Positions 1-5,987 are shown, numbered from the stretch's first letter. The stretch: DNA of 6,073 bases from Actinomycetota bacterium (GCA_009726075.1 WLND01000119.1:1-6073), one strand, 5' to 3'. Program-made: numbers and translations. Notes: generated by a model from the sequence alone, not told the origin.

Positions 1-593
1 CCCCCGCCCGTCGCCCGCAGGGCTCGGCCGAGATTGGTCATGTTCATCACCAGGTACACCGCGACGAAGGCTGCGACGGCGATGAGAATGCGCACCGAGA
101 AGAACGTGGCGATCGGTTGGTTGAGGAATATGCCGACGTTGAAGTTCTCATAGGACTGGCTCTTGTTGTCGCCGATCGTCCCGGTGATGCCGAGCGCGAT
201 GAGTGATCCACCGAGCGTGACGGCCATCGAGTTGATCCCAAGTCGCGCGATGATGAGCCCCTGAATGAGCCCGAAGACGACACAGCATGCCACGCCGACG
301 ACGATCCCGAGCACGGGGCTGCCCACGCCAACTTTGACGGCAATCATGCCGCCCAGCGCGTACGTCCCGGCCACCGAGAGGTCGAACTCACCGACGATCA
401 TCGTCAGGCCGAGCCCCAGCGCAACGAGCCCAAGGCAGGCCGTGTTCTGCAGCACGTTGTAGATCGTGAAGGCGCTCGATGCGTGGCCAAACAGTGGCGG
501 CAGCGCGAACGTGACGACGACAAGGCCGATGAGCAGCCCTGCCGGCCAGCGTGGCTCCCTCGTTCCGCTCCGCGATGATCCTCCGAGCCTCAT
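1..593 (-). CDS. Ribose-type sugar ABC transporter permease, second of two (3' end cut by window edge)
   Basis: This is an inner-membrane channel subunit of a CUT2 (RbsC-type) sugar importer; 197 codons are visible of a family usually about 320-340 residues long, so the C-terminal part lies outside the window. The ATG at 593 overlaps the stop of the preceding permease as ATGA, with GGGGAGG 5 bases upstream, which fixes the start. The translation opens MRLGGSSRSGTREPRWPAG and then gives a hydrophobic segment (GLLIGLVVVTFALPPLF). The family hallmark after the second segment reads GEFDLSVAG, matching the GxDLSVG pattern of RbsC-like permeases. Near the edge TNLGRALRATGG matches the cytoplasmic loop that contacts the ATPase. 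Several further hydrophobic stretches (GIVVGVACCVVFGLIQGLII, ILIAVAAFVAVYLV) are membrane segments. It differs clearly from its partner permease, so the channel is probably a heteromer. The substrate is unknown. Confidence 0.93.
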   Translation of the reverse strand, partial: MRLGGSSRSGTREPRWPAGLLIGLVVVTFALPPLFGHASSAFTIYNVLQNTACLGLVALGLGLTMIVGEFDLSVAGTYALGGMIAVKVGVGSPVLGIVVGVACCVVFGLIQGLIIARLGINSMAVTLGGSLIALGITGTIGDNKSQSYENFNVGIFLNQPIATFFSVRILIAVAAFVAVYLVMNMTNLGRALRATGG

Positions 594-1576
594 GCCCGCC
601 TCCCCTGTCCTGAATTGACGTAGCTGAGAATCACGACGGTGGTCACGATGAGACCGAGAACGAGCAACTGAACAGGGGTGCTGTAGCCGCGCAGCAGGAG
701 CAGGTCGCCGATCGCCGCGACGATGAGTGCGCCGACCGCCGTCCGCCAGACCGATCCGCGCCCGCCCACCACCGCTGTTCCGCCCACGAGTACCGCGGAG
801 ATCGAGTCGACGGTGAGGGTGCCGGTGGCCGTGAGGGTCCCACTCTGGTTGAAGGCGCCGATAAGGATGCCAGCGATTGCGACGCAAATGCCCGTCACGA
901 CGAAGGCACCGGTCGTGAGCCTGGTTATCGGCAGGCCGGCTGCCCTACCCGCCCTCGGCGACTCCCCCATGAGGTAGATCTCGCGTCCGAAGGTCGATCG
1001 CTTGAGGACGATCCCGCCGATGATGACGACCCCGGCAAAGACATAGACAGGGAAGGGGATGCCCAGCAGCGGGCCGGCGAGAAAGGCGTAGTCGGGGCCG
1101 CCATCCGGCGGGTACACCGAAACGCCCCCTGAGATCCACGTTGCCACCGCTTCCTGCAGGGCTCCCGCGCCGATCGTGACGATAATCGGGTTCGCTCCCG
1201 TGTAGCCGACGAGGAGGCCCTGAAGCCCGATCACCGTCGCCCCGAACGCGATGGTGATGATGATCCCGGCGATCATGCCGAAGCGCAGGGCCCAGAGGAA
1301 GGTCATGGCGCAGACGGCCGCAGTGATCCCCACCGAGAGCGAGAAGAGATTGCCGCTGATGACGATGTAGGTCATGCCAACCGCGATGATGCCGACGAGC
1401 GATGCGGCATTGACGATGGCCTTGATGTTCTGGACGGAGTAGAAGCCGTCCGTCGTCAGCGTCGCCGCAAGAAGCACGACGACGAAGAGCACCGTCAGGC
1501 CAAAGACGAGTCGTTGCGGAGCGCCTACTGCCGGGCGAGCCGTTCTCTTGGGAGTCATGGTCGCGATTGCGCTCAT
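590..1576 (-). CDS. Ribose-type sugar ABC transporter permease, first of two
   Basis: This 328-residue multi-spanning membrane protein has the full length expected for an RbsC-type (BPD_transp_2) permease of a CUT2 sugar importer. After a short cytoplasmic N-terminus, hydrophobic segments recur from about residue 23 to 318. Recognisable blocks are SGNLFSLSVG (74-83, the GxDLSVG hallmark in variant form), STFGREIYLMGESPRAGRAA (194-213, the ATPase-contacting loop) and VGGTAVVGGRGSV (264-276, the conserved GGTxxxGGRGS block near the C-terminus). The start at 1576 is chosen because its ATG overlaps the ATPase stop (ATGA) and GGAGGTG lies 8 bases upstream; an internal ATG six codons later lacks these supports. 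Its own stop overlaps the next permease start. It probably pairs with that downstream permease in the membrane. The transported sugar cannot be deduced. Confidence 0.95.
   Translation of the reverse strand: MSAIATMTPKRTARPAVGAPQRLVFGLTVLFVVVLLAATLTTDGFYSVQNIKAIVNAASLVGIIAVGMTYIVISGNLFSLSVGITAAVCAMTFLWALRFGMIAGIIITIAFGATVIGLQGLLVGYTGANPIIVTIGAGALQEAVATWISGGVSVYPPDGGPDYAFLAGPLLGIPFPVYVFAGVVIIGGIVLKRSTFGREIYLMGESPRAGRAAGLPITRLTTGAFVVTGICVAIAGILIGAFNQSGTLTATGTLTVDSISAVLVGGTAVVGGRGSVWRTAVGALIVAAIGDLLLLRGYSTPVQLLVLGLIVTTVVILSYVNSGQGRRA
599..605 (-). promoter_or_regulatory. Ribosome binding site of the second permease
   Basis: GGGGAGG on the minus strand lies 5 bases before the ATG at 593, within the final codons of the upstream permease. 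Together with the ATGA overlap it supports coupled translation of the two permeases. Confidence 0.75.
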
Positions 1577-3084
1577 GCGCTCATCACCTCCGATCCGTGG
1601 GTCATGTCAGTGAGAATCGAGGCGGCCGTGGCCTCCGCTCGTGAACGGATGCTCACGATCCGTCCGGCGAACATCGTCACGATGATGTCAGCCAGATCGA
1701 GGATTTCGTCGAGTTCCGTCGAGGAGAACAGGACAGCGTTGCCCTGCGCGACAGCACCACGAATCAGCTCATGGATATCGGCTCGTCCGCCGACATCGAC
1801 GCCTCGGGCGGGCTCGTCGAACAGGAGCATCCTGGACGACTCCTGTTCGATGCCTCTGGCGATGAGGACCTTCTGCTGGTTGCCTCCGCTCAGGGAGCCC
1901 ACCTCCGTCCCACGTCGTTCGGCGGAGATACCGGTCAGGGCGAGCAATCGATTGACGTTGAGCGACTGGAGGGACTTGCGGATGAAGCCCCCGCCGGAGA
2001 GTCGCGGCAGTCGAGTCGCAACCAGGTTGTCGGCGATCGAGTGGCTCAGGAAGAGCCCCTCTTCCTTTCGATCATTGGGGGCGAAGAAGACGCCCTCGGC
2101 GCGAACCCGACCGGGAGAGCCGAGGGTCAGCCGCGAGCCCGAGATATCGACGGTTCCGCGGGCCTCTGGAATCAGCCCACCGAGGGCACGCAGCACCTCG
2201 CTTGCGCCGCAACCCACCTGACCCGCGAGGCCGACGATCTGCCCGCCGGTGATCGTGAGATCGAATGACTGAATCCGGGGCGGTACGGACAGGCCGGTGA
2301 TCGTCACGACCTCGGGATTCGCCGGCACCTCCGCCAGACCCTGCCGGCCAGACTCAGGCACATGACCGAGCATCATCTCGACGATGCCGCTGCGGTCGAG
2401 TTCGGCGACGTTTCTGGTGCCGACGAGCTTGCCGTCGCGAAAGACCGTGGCGCGCTGACAGAGGGTGAGAACCTCACCGAGTCGGTGCGAGACGTAGATG
2501 ACGCTCTTTCCCTGCGCTGCCAGCCCGCGAACGGCCGCGAACACCTTGGCGATTTCGAGTTCGCTGAGGGTTGCGGTGGGCTCGTCGAGGATGATGATGC
2601 GCGCGTCTCGGCTCAGCGCCCGTGCGATCTCAACGAGTTGCTGCTCCCCGATCGGGAGGTTCCCGGTGGGAGCTGAGAGCTTGACGTGGCTGAGGCCGAG
2701 ATCGTCCAAGAGGGCGCGGAGCGCCTCGGGTGAGGTCGAGCCCGAATTGCCCGTCGATCGGCGAAGGGACCCCAGAAGGAGGTTCTCCTCGACGGTGAGC
2801 ACGGTCACCAGGCTCAGCTCCTGATCGACGAGCGCGACGCCGAGCTCCTGCGCGTGGCGCGGGTTCCGCGGTGACACCTCGACGCCGTCGATGAGCACCT
2901 GCCCGGAATCCGGGTGGACGACCCCGGACAGGATCTTGACCAGCGTGCTCTTGCCGGCGCCGTTGTGGCCGAGCAGTGCGTGCACTTCGCCGGGGGCGAG
3001 ATCGAATGAGACTGCGTCAACCGCACGGAGGTTCCCGTACGTCTTCGTGATCTCGCGCATCTCAAGGCGCATGGGCTCTGGCAC
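1573..3084 (-). CDS. Sugar ABC transporter ATP-binding protein, tandem ABC domains (RbsA/MglA type)
   Basis: This cytoplasmic ATPase (503 residues from the chosen start, normal for the family) powers the importer. Domain 1 has Walker A GHNGAGKST (39-47), Q-loop Q88, a signature-like LPIGEQQ (143-149), Walker B IIILDEPTA (163-171) and H-loop H200. Domain 2 has a degenerate Walker A, GLAGQVGCGASEV (285-297), without the Lys-Ser/Thr pair, a canonical signature LSGGNQQK (398-405), Walker B MLLFDEPARGVDV (419-431) and SST in place of the H-loop histidine. This asymmetry is normal for RbsA-type proteins, where domain 1 carries the better nucleotide site. The start is uncertain: GTG at 3084 has GGAG 5 bases upstream, ATG at 3072 would give the family-like N-terminus MRLEMREITKTYG but has no well-placed Shine-Dalgarno sequence, and a GTG at 3141 sits at the base of a stem-loop and is rejected. 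The stop overlaps the permease start (ATGA). Confidence 0.95.
   Translation of the reverse strand: MPEPMRLEMREITKTYGNLRAVDAVSFDLAPGEVHALLGHNGAGKSTLVKILSGVVHPDSGQVLIDGVEVSPRNPRHAQELGVALVDQELSLVTVLTVEENLLLGSLRRSTGNSGSTSPEALRALLDDLGLSHVKLSAPTGNLPIGEQQLVEIARALSRDARIIILDEPTATLSELEIAKVFAAVRGLAAQGKSVIYVSHRLGEVLTLCQRATVFRDGKLVGTRNVAELDRSGIVEMMLGHVPESGRQGLAEVPANPEVVTITGLSVPPRIQSFDLTITGGQIVGLAGQVGCGASEVLRALGGLIPEARGTVDISGSRLTLGSPGRVRAEGVFFAPNDRKEEGLFLSHSIADNLVATRLPRLSGGGFIRKSLQSLNVNRLLALTGISAERRGTEVGSLSGGNQQKVLIARGIEQESSRMLLFDEPARGVDVGGRADIHELIRGAVAQGNAVLFSSTELDEILDLADIIVTMFAGRIVSIRSRAEATAASILTDMTHGSEVMSA
1585..1591 (-). promoter_or_regulatory. Ribosome binding site of the first permease
   Basis: GGAGGTG on the minus strand lies 8 bases before the permease ATG at 1576 and inside the last codons of the ATPase gene. 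It is a near-perfect Shine-Dalgarno sequence. It lets ribosomes reinitiate or enter independently at the ATGA overlap and decides this start over the later ATG. Confidence 0.8.
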
Positions 3085-3089
3085 GACAA

Positions 3090-3093
3090 CTCC
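3090..3093 (-). promoter_or_regulatory. Probable ribosome binding site deciding the ATPase start
   Basis: GGAG on the minus strand is 5 bases before the GTG at 3084 and 17 bases before the ATG at 3072. The spacing favours the GTG start, though the motif is short. Confidence 0.45.
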
Positions 3094-3124
3094 GTTCGTT
3101 CGCTGCTTGGCTAGGGGGGGTAGC

Positions 3125-3165
3125 CATCGGTGCGGGGCCACGGGGGGTGAGGCCCCGCACCGATG
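3125..3165 (-). promoter_or_regulatory. Strong intercistronic stem-loop between binding-protein and ATPase genes
   Basis: Arms at 3125-3139 (catcggtgcggggcc) and 3151-3165 (ggccccgcaccgatg) are a perfect 15-bp inverted repeat around an 11-base loop. It begins 7 bases after the binding-protein stop codon in the direction of transcription. On the minus strand the stem is followed by a C-run rather than a U-run, so it is not a canonical intrinsic terminator. In sugar ABC operons a hairpin at this place commonly protects the 3' end of the binding-protein message and partly attenuates downstream genes, giving excess binding protein over ATPase and permeases. That role is inference here. A second small inverted repeat, ggcta/tagcc (3109-3113 and 3121-3125) around seven G's, abuts it and shares base 3125. 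Confidence 0.75.
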
Positions 3166-3172
3166 TGTGCTG

Positions 3173-4279
3173 CTATGCCTTCGTGCACTCCGCTTCGTGA
3201 TCCGCGAGATTGTCCGCGGTCACTCGGAACTCGGTCGTCAGGTTCTCGGCGGGGATCGTCTCTCCACGCAGGAACTTGAGCGTCCAGTCGACGACGGCGT
3301 TGCCCTCAGTGTCAGGTGCCTGAGTGCCCGTGCCGTACATGGTGCCGGCCTTGATGTTGTCGATGCCGACCTTGAAGCAGTTGCTGCCGGTGACGATCAG
3401 GCCCTTGTCCTTGACGCCGACCGGCAGACCTGCCTGCTGAGCAGCCTGGACGATTGCGTTGGCCTGGTAGTCAGCCATTCCGTAGGCGCACTGGATGCCG
3501 CCCTGGTTCGCGTACTGGGCGAACAGCTGCGACGCGAGCTTGCCGGTCAGGGCCGAATCCCAGTTGGCGTTCTGGTTCGAGACCAGCTTGTACTCCGGGG
3601 TCTTCTCCAGCTCGGCGATGAACGCGGTGATGCGGTCATTGCTCGTCGCGGTGTAGTCCGAGCCGGTGAGCGCGATGACGTTGCCGCTCGTCGCGCCAGC
3701 CGCCTTCATGCCCTCGACGCAGTTCTGGGCAGCGAATGTGCCGAGTGCCGCCTGGTCTGCGTTGACCGTGGAGACGACGGTGTCGAGTGCTGCCGGATCC
3801 GGATGCGAGTTGTTGTAGATGATCGGGATACCGGCTGCCTTCGCCTGCTGCATCGACGGCACGAGTGACTTGTCATCATCCGGCTCGAGCAGGATGAGGT
3901 CCGGCTTGGCGGCAATTGCCGACTGCAGATGCTGGATCTGCAGTGCCGAGTCGAACGGATCCTGCAGGTACTCGACCTGCACGCCAGCTGCCGTCAGACC
4001 GTCGATGATGGTCTTGTTGTAGACGGCGCACCACGGGTTGACGTCGCCGCACGACACGAGCTTGACGACCTTGCCCGTGACATCGACCGTCGCGGCGGCG
4101 GATGCTGCCCCCGTTGCGGCAGCAGCGGTCGCGGCCGCCGCCTCCGATGCCGGTGCGCTTGACGAAGCGCTCGAGCCACACCCGGCCAGAACCGGGGTCA
4201 TTACGAGGGTGGCGCCTGCAATGGCGGCCACCACCCGCTTGGTGCTGCGGCGCTTAAGCCCAGCCTTGAAACCGTGCAT
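3173..4279 (-). CDS. Sugar ABC transporter substrate-binding lipoprotein
   Basis: This 368-residue extracellular solute-binding protein belongs to the periplasmic-binding-protein type I fold (Peripla_BP_4, ribose/galactose group) and is lipid-anchored outside the membrane. Residues 1-33 form a lipoprotein signal peptide with positive n-region (KRRSTKR) and lipobox LAGC, with Cys34 as the lipidated residue. Residues 35-64 are a Ser/Ala-rich flexible linker. The fold starts at KVVKLVSCGDVNPWC (70-84), where Cys77 and Cys84 could form a disulfide. AAKPDLILLEPDDDKSLVPS (123-142) and KAAGIPIIYNN (147-157) match the conserved first-lobe pattern of the family; ADQAALGTFAAQNCVEGMKA (174-193) follows. 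The ATG at 4279 is chosen because the signal peptide begins there and GAGG (4286-4289) lies 6 bases upstream; the open frame extends further but would overlap the divergent gene and precede the signal peptide. It is the first gene of the importer operon. The ligand is not identifiable. Confidence 0.95.
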   Translation of the reverse strand: MHGFKAGLKRRSTKRVVAAIAGATLVMTPVLAGCGSSASSSAPASEAAAATAAAATGAASAAATVDVTGKVVKLVSCGDVNPWCAVYNKTIIDGLTAAGVQVEYLQDPFDSALQIQHLQSAIAAKPDLILLEPDDDKSLVPSMQQAKAAGIPIIYNNSHPDPAALDTVVSTVNADQAALGTFAAQNCVEGMKAAGATSGNVIALTGSDYTATSNDRITAFIAELEKTPEYKLVSNQNANWDSALTGKLASQLFAQYANQGGIQCAYGMADYQANAIVQAAQQAGLPVGVKDKGLIVTGSNCFKVGIDNIKAGTMYGTGTQAPDTEGNAVVDWTLKFLRGETIPAENLTTEFRVTADNLADHEAECTKA

Positions 4280-4285
4280 AGTCTG

Positions 4286-4289
4286 CCTC
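4286..4289 (-). promoter_or_regulatory. Probable ribosome binding site of the binding-protein gene
   Basis: GAGG on the minus strand lies 6 bases before the ATG at 4279, within the purine-rich stretch GGAAGGCGAGGC. It supports starting the protein at the signal peptide rather than at the upstream in-frame alternatives. Confidence 0.5.
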
Positions 4290-4480
4290 GCCTTCCGATG
4301 CGATTGGTAGGGACCCCGCAGCGCTGCATTCCTGACTCGCGAAACGCAGATCGCTGTGGTAGTGCGCCAGTGAATCGGCAGCCACGGTTTTTCACACTGT
4401 CGTCGGAGGTGAACTTGATGGAGTCGATTGTCGGATTCCGTGAGTGCCCCGGGAGCACCGCTTGCAGGAGCTTCGGGTCG

Positions 4481-4521
4481 CCGACCGTCAGCGAGCCTCG
4501 GGGCACCGACCGTCAGCGAGC
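4481..4521. repeat. Pair of 16-bp direct repeats upstream of the lipoprotein gene
   Basis: The sequence ccgaccgtcagcgagc occurs at 4481-4496 and again at 4506-4521, with a 25-base period and 9 bases between copies. The 25-base period is not a multiple of three, so the copies are not an in-frame peptide repeat if an upstream start were used. They lie 24-64 bases before the ATG at 4545. They could be tandem regulator sites or simply a small local duplication. Confidence 0.7.
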
Positions 4522-4544
4522 GGCCGGTAGCGAGAATTGGCCGC

Positions 4545-5399
4545 ATGCGCATCGCGGCCCTGCTCGTGGTCACCGGCACCTGCCTGGCCGTGACCCTCAG
4601 CGGCTGCTCAGCCAGCGATGCGATGCAGGTCGATGGCCAGGTCACCCAGCAGCGGCGGGATCAGATCAAGCGCGTCGTGTCGGTGCGCCTCACCTTCGGC
4701 GACCCCGATCCGATCGTCGTCACGGACGTCCGACTCGTCTCCCCCGCCTTCGTCAGGCAATCACAGGTCGCGTGGCATCATCGTCCCGTCCGCGTCCAAC
4801 CCGGCGTCCCCGTTGCCCTGCCGATCGCACTCGCGGCCGCCGATTGCACGACGCCGGCGTCCAGTGGGCCACCCAAGGCGATCGTCACGGTCAGCGATGC
4901 GCAGGGCCAATCTCGGACGATCGAACTCGCCGACCTGTCGGACAGCGGCCTGCTCGGGCGCCTGCGCGACCACGACTGCGCGGTCGCATCGCTTGAGGAG
5001 CGAGCCACCCTGACCCTCGGCACCCATTGGAAGCCCGCCGAGCGTGACGGACGCAGGGTCTGGCGCGGCTACGTCGATGTCGAGCGCACCACCCCGTACG
5101 GCTCGCCCATCGAGGTCACCGAAGCGCTCGGATCCGTGCTCGTCGACTTCACGCCCATGGAGCCGCTGCCCTGGCGCCTTCCTGATCGCGTTCGAAGTCG
5201 CCTCCCGATCGAGGCCAGCAGTTCGGGTCGATGCGATGGGCACTCCATGGGGGAGTCGTCCAAGCCGTTTGTCTTCACTCTGTGGGTCACGACGGACGGG
5301 CTCGACGTGCCCCTCGTCCTCGCCGTGACGAAGGCCGACTCAGCGGCCTGGTGGGAACTGCTCGCGTCGGCCTGCGCCGCAGCACCTGCCAGCGGGTGA
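4545..5399 (+). CDS. Unrecognised lipoprotein with four conserved-looking cysteines
   Basis: The product (284 residues) is an exported lipoprotein of unknown function. Residues 1-20 are a signal peptide (MRIAALLVVTGTC... with lipobox LSGC, Cys21 lipidated). The mature part has no transmembrane segment and alternates short strand-like stretches (RVVSVRLTF, PIVVTDVRLV, VPVALPIAL, KAIVTVSD, PFVFTLWVTT), suggesting a beta-rich fold, perhaps two related beta domains. Cys101, Cys145, Cys230 and Cys277 are the only cysteines after the anchor and could form two disulfides. No enzyme motif is visible and I do not recognise the family. The ATG at 4545 is chosen because it places the signal peptide at the N-terminus; the frame is open to a TTG at 4428, but that would add 39 residues before the signal sequence. 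No strong Shine-Dalgarno precedes 4545, so a short-leader or leaderless message is possible. It ends 4 bases before a convergent gene. Confidence 0.8.
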   Translation: MRIAALLVVTGTCLAVTLSGCSASDAMQVDGQVTQQRRDQIKRVVSVRLTFGDPDPIVVTDVRLVSPAFVRQSQVAWHHRPVRVQPGVPVALPIALAAADCTTPASSGPPKAIVTVSDAQGQSRTIELADLSDSGLLGRLRDHDCAVASLEERATLTLGTHWKPAERDGRRVWRGYVDVERTTPYGSPIEVTEALGSVLVDFTPMEPLPWRLPDRVRSRLPIEASSSGRCDGHSMGESSKPFVFTLWVTTDGLDVPLVLAVTKADSAAWWELLASACAAAPASG

Positions 5400-5403
5400 G
5401 GGG

Positions 5404-5979
5404 TCAGGAGTTCTTCGCTGCGATGGAGATGGCGCCTGTGCCATCCACCTGCACCGAGAGCGTGCCGGTGTTGTCCTTGCCTGAGTTGGGCGACTGGGTC
5501 ACCATCTGAAACTGCCGCGAGGTGCCCGCTGGGATCGTCAGGGTCACCGACGCCGACTGCGCGCCAGTCGCAGCCCTTGTCAGCGTGCCGCCCCCAGCGC
5601 ACACGTCAATGGCCGTGAACCCGCCAGCCGCTGACCCGCCCGAGCAGTATGAGGTCTGGACGGACGCAGATCCTATGGTGCTCGTCATCGACTGAACGAC
5701 AGTGAATTTCGAGATGTCCAACTCGCCGACGTTGGTGAGGTAGAACAGCTTGCCACGGCCATTTGAGGCATCCAGGGTCAGCGTGAGCGGAGCCTTCGGG
5801 TTGGTTCCCAGCGCCTGTGGCAGCACGGCCGCCAGGCCGAAGCGTCCCACCGAAATGGTAAGTGGAGATGCATTGGCCGTCCGCGCGACGACCAGGGACT
5901 CCCCCCACGCAGAGGCGCTTGGAGTGGCGACGGCACATGCCGCCACCACTCCAAGCAGGAACCTTGCAGTACGTTGCAT
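5404..5979 (-). CDS. Secreted beta-rich protein, possible cell-surface subunit
   Basis: The 191-residue product has a Sec-type signal peptide: positive start (MQRTAR), hydrophobic core (FLLGVVAACAVA) and a probable signal peptidase I site after SASA (residue 24). The mature part is Ser/Thr/Gly-rich with repeated strand-like segments (PLTLTLDAS, KLFYLTNVGELDISKFTVV, SASVTLTIPAG, GTLSVQVDG, AISIAA). Cys112 (YCSGG) and Cys127 (DVCAGG) are the only cysteines after the signal and could form one disulfide. The LTNVGELDISKFTV stretch resembles the strand motif of small exported proteins with SipW-type or TasA/camelysin-like beta-sandwich folds; that link is inference from pattern and weak. It lies 8 bases behind the stop of an upstream exported-protein gene, so the two are probably cotranscribed. 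The ATG at 5979 has only a poor purine stretch (AAGG) upstream, consistent with coupled translation. Confidence 0.78.
   Translation of the reverse strand: MQRTARFLLGVVAACAVATPSASAWGESLVVARTANASPLTISVGRFGLAAVLPQALGTNPKAPLTLTLDASNGRGKLFYLTNVGELDISKFTVVQSMTSTIGSASVQTSYCSGGSAAGGFTAIDVCAGGGTLTRAATGAQSASVTLTIPAGTSRQFQMVTQSPNSGKDNTGTLSVQVDGTGAISIAAKNS
5917..5956 (-). repeat. Inverted repeat in signal-peptide codons of the secreted protein gene
   Basis: Arms at 5917-5927 (gcttggagtgg) and 5946-5956 (ccactccaagc) match perfectly over 11 bp. Between them a smaller repeat, cggca/tgccg (5931-5935 and 5938-5942), can pair around two bases. On the minus-strand message this falls on codons 8-21 of the 191-residue protein and could fold into one long, internally looped hairpin. 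It may affect translation of the signal sequence, or be a chance result of G+C-rich codons. Confidence 0.6.
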
Positions 5980-5987
5980 TCTTGGCC

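Larger units (their letters stand above)
4280..4544. other. Divergent intergenic region between transporter operon and lipoprotein gene
   Basis: This 265-base spacer must hold the promoters for both the minus-strand importer operon and, most likely, the plus-strand lipoprotein gene. I searched both strands for sigma70-like -35/-10 pairs at 16-18 base spacing and found none convincing. What it does hold is a 16-bp direct repeat (4481-4496 and 4506-4521), a near-palindrome GTGCcCCGGGaGCAC (4444-4458), a wide inverted repeat TTCAC (4391-4395)/GTGAA (4409-4413), and an orphan Shine-Dalgarno plus ATG at 4405-4420. Any of the first three could be operator sites, but nothing in the window identifies a cognate regulator. 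Confidence 0.5.

Noticed and set aside
1514..2676. Long plus-strand frames opposite the ATPase gene
   Set aside because: They lie antisense to a complete, motif-bearing ATPase and have the low-complexity Arg/Ser/Asp-rich composition of shadow frames in G+C-rich DNA.
1573..3084. Second ABC domain lacking Walker A lysine as a sign of a broken gene
   Set aside because: This degeneracy is typical of RbsA/MglA-type tandem ATPases, and the frame is intact.
3125..3165. Calling the stem-loop a rho-independent terminator
   Set aside because: No U-run follows on the minus strand, and the next genes clearly belong to the same transporter.
2814..3868. Plus-strand 325-codon frame across the ATPase/binding-protein junction
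   Set aside because: It crosses the hairpin and is antisense to two well-supported genes; its translation shows no domain or signal.
4340..4357. LacI-type operator half-site (gcgaaacgc)
   Set aside because: Only one half is present with no matching partner at the usual spacing; a 9-base match is too little to call.
4415..4440. TTGATG as a -35 box for the plus-strand gene
   Set aside because: No acceptable -10 hexamer occurs 16-18 bases downstream.
4428..4544. TTG start at 4428 giving a 323-residue lipoprotein, with GGAG 4 bases upstream
   Set aside because: It would place 39 residues ahead of the signal peptide. The Shine-Dalgarno spacing is short, and third-position G/C bias is weaker there than in the main gene.
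4280..4645. N-terminal extension of the binding-protein frame to 4645
   Set aside because: It would put 122 residues before a clear lipoprotein signal peptide and overlap the divergent gene; the composition is not protein-like.
5069..5602. Minus-strand 177-codon frame across the convergent junction
   Set aside because: It overlaps both well-supported genes in other registers and shows His/Arg/Ser-rich shadow composition.
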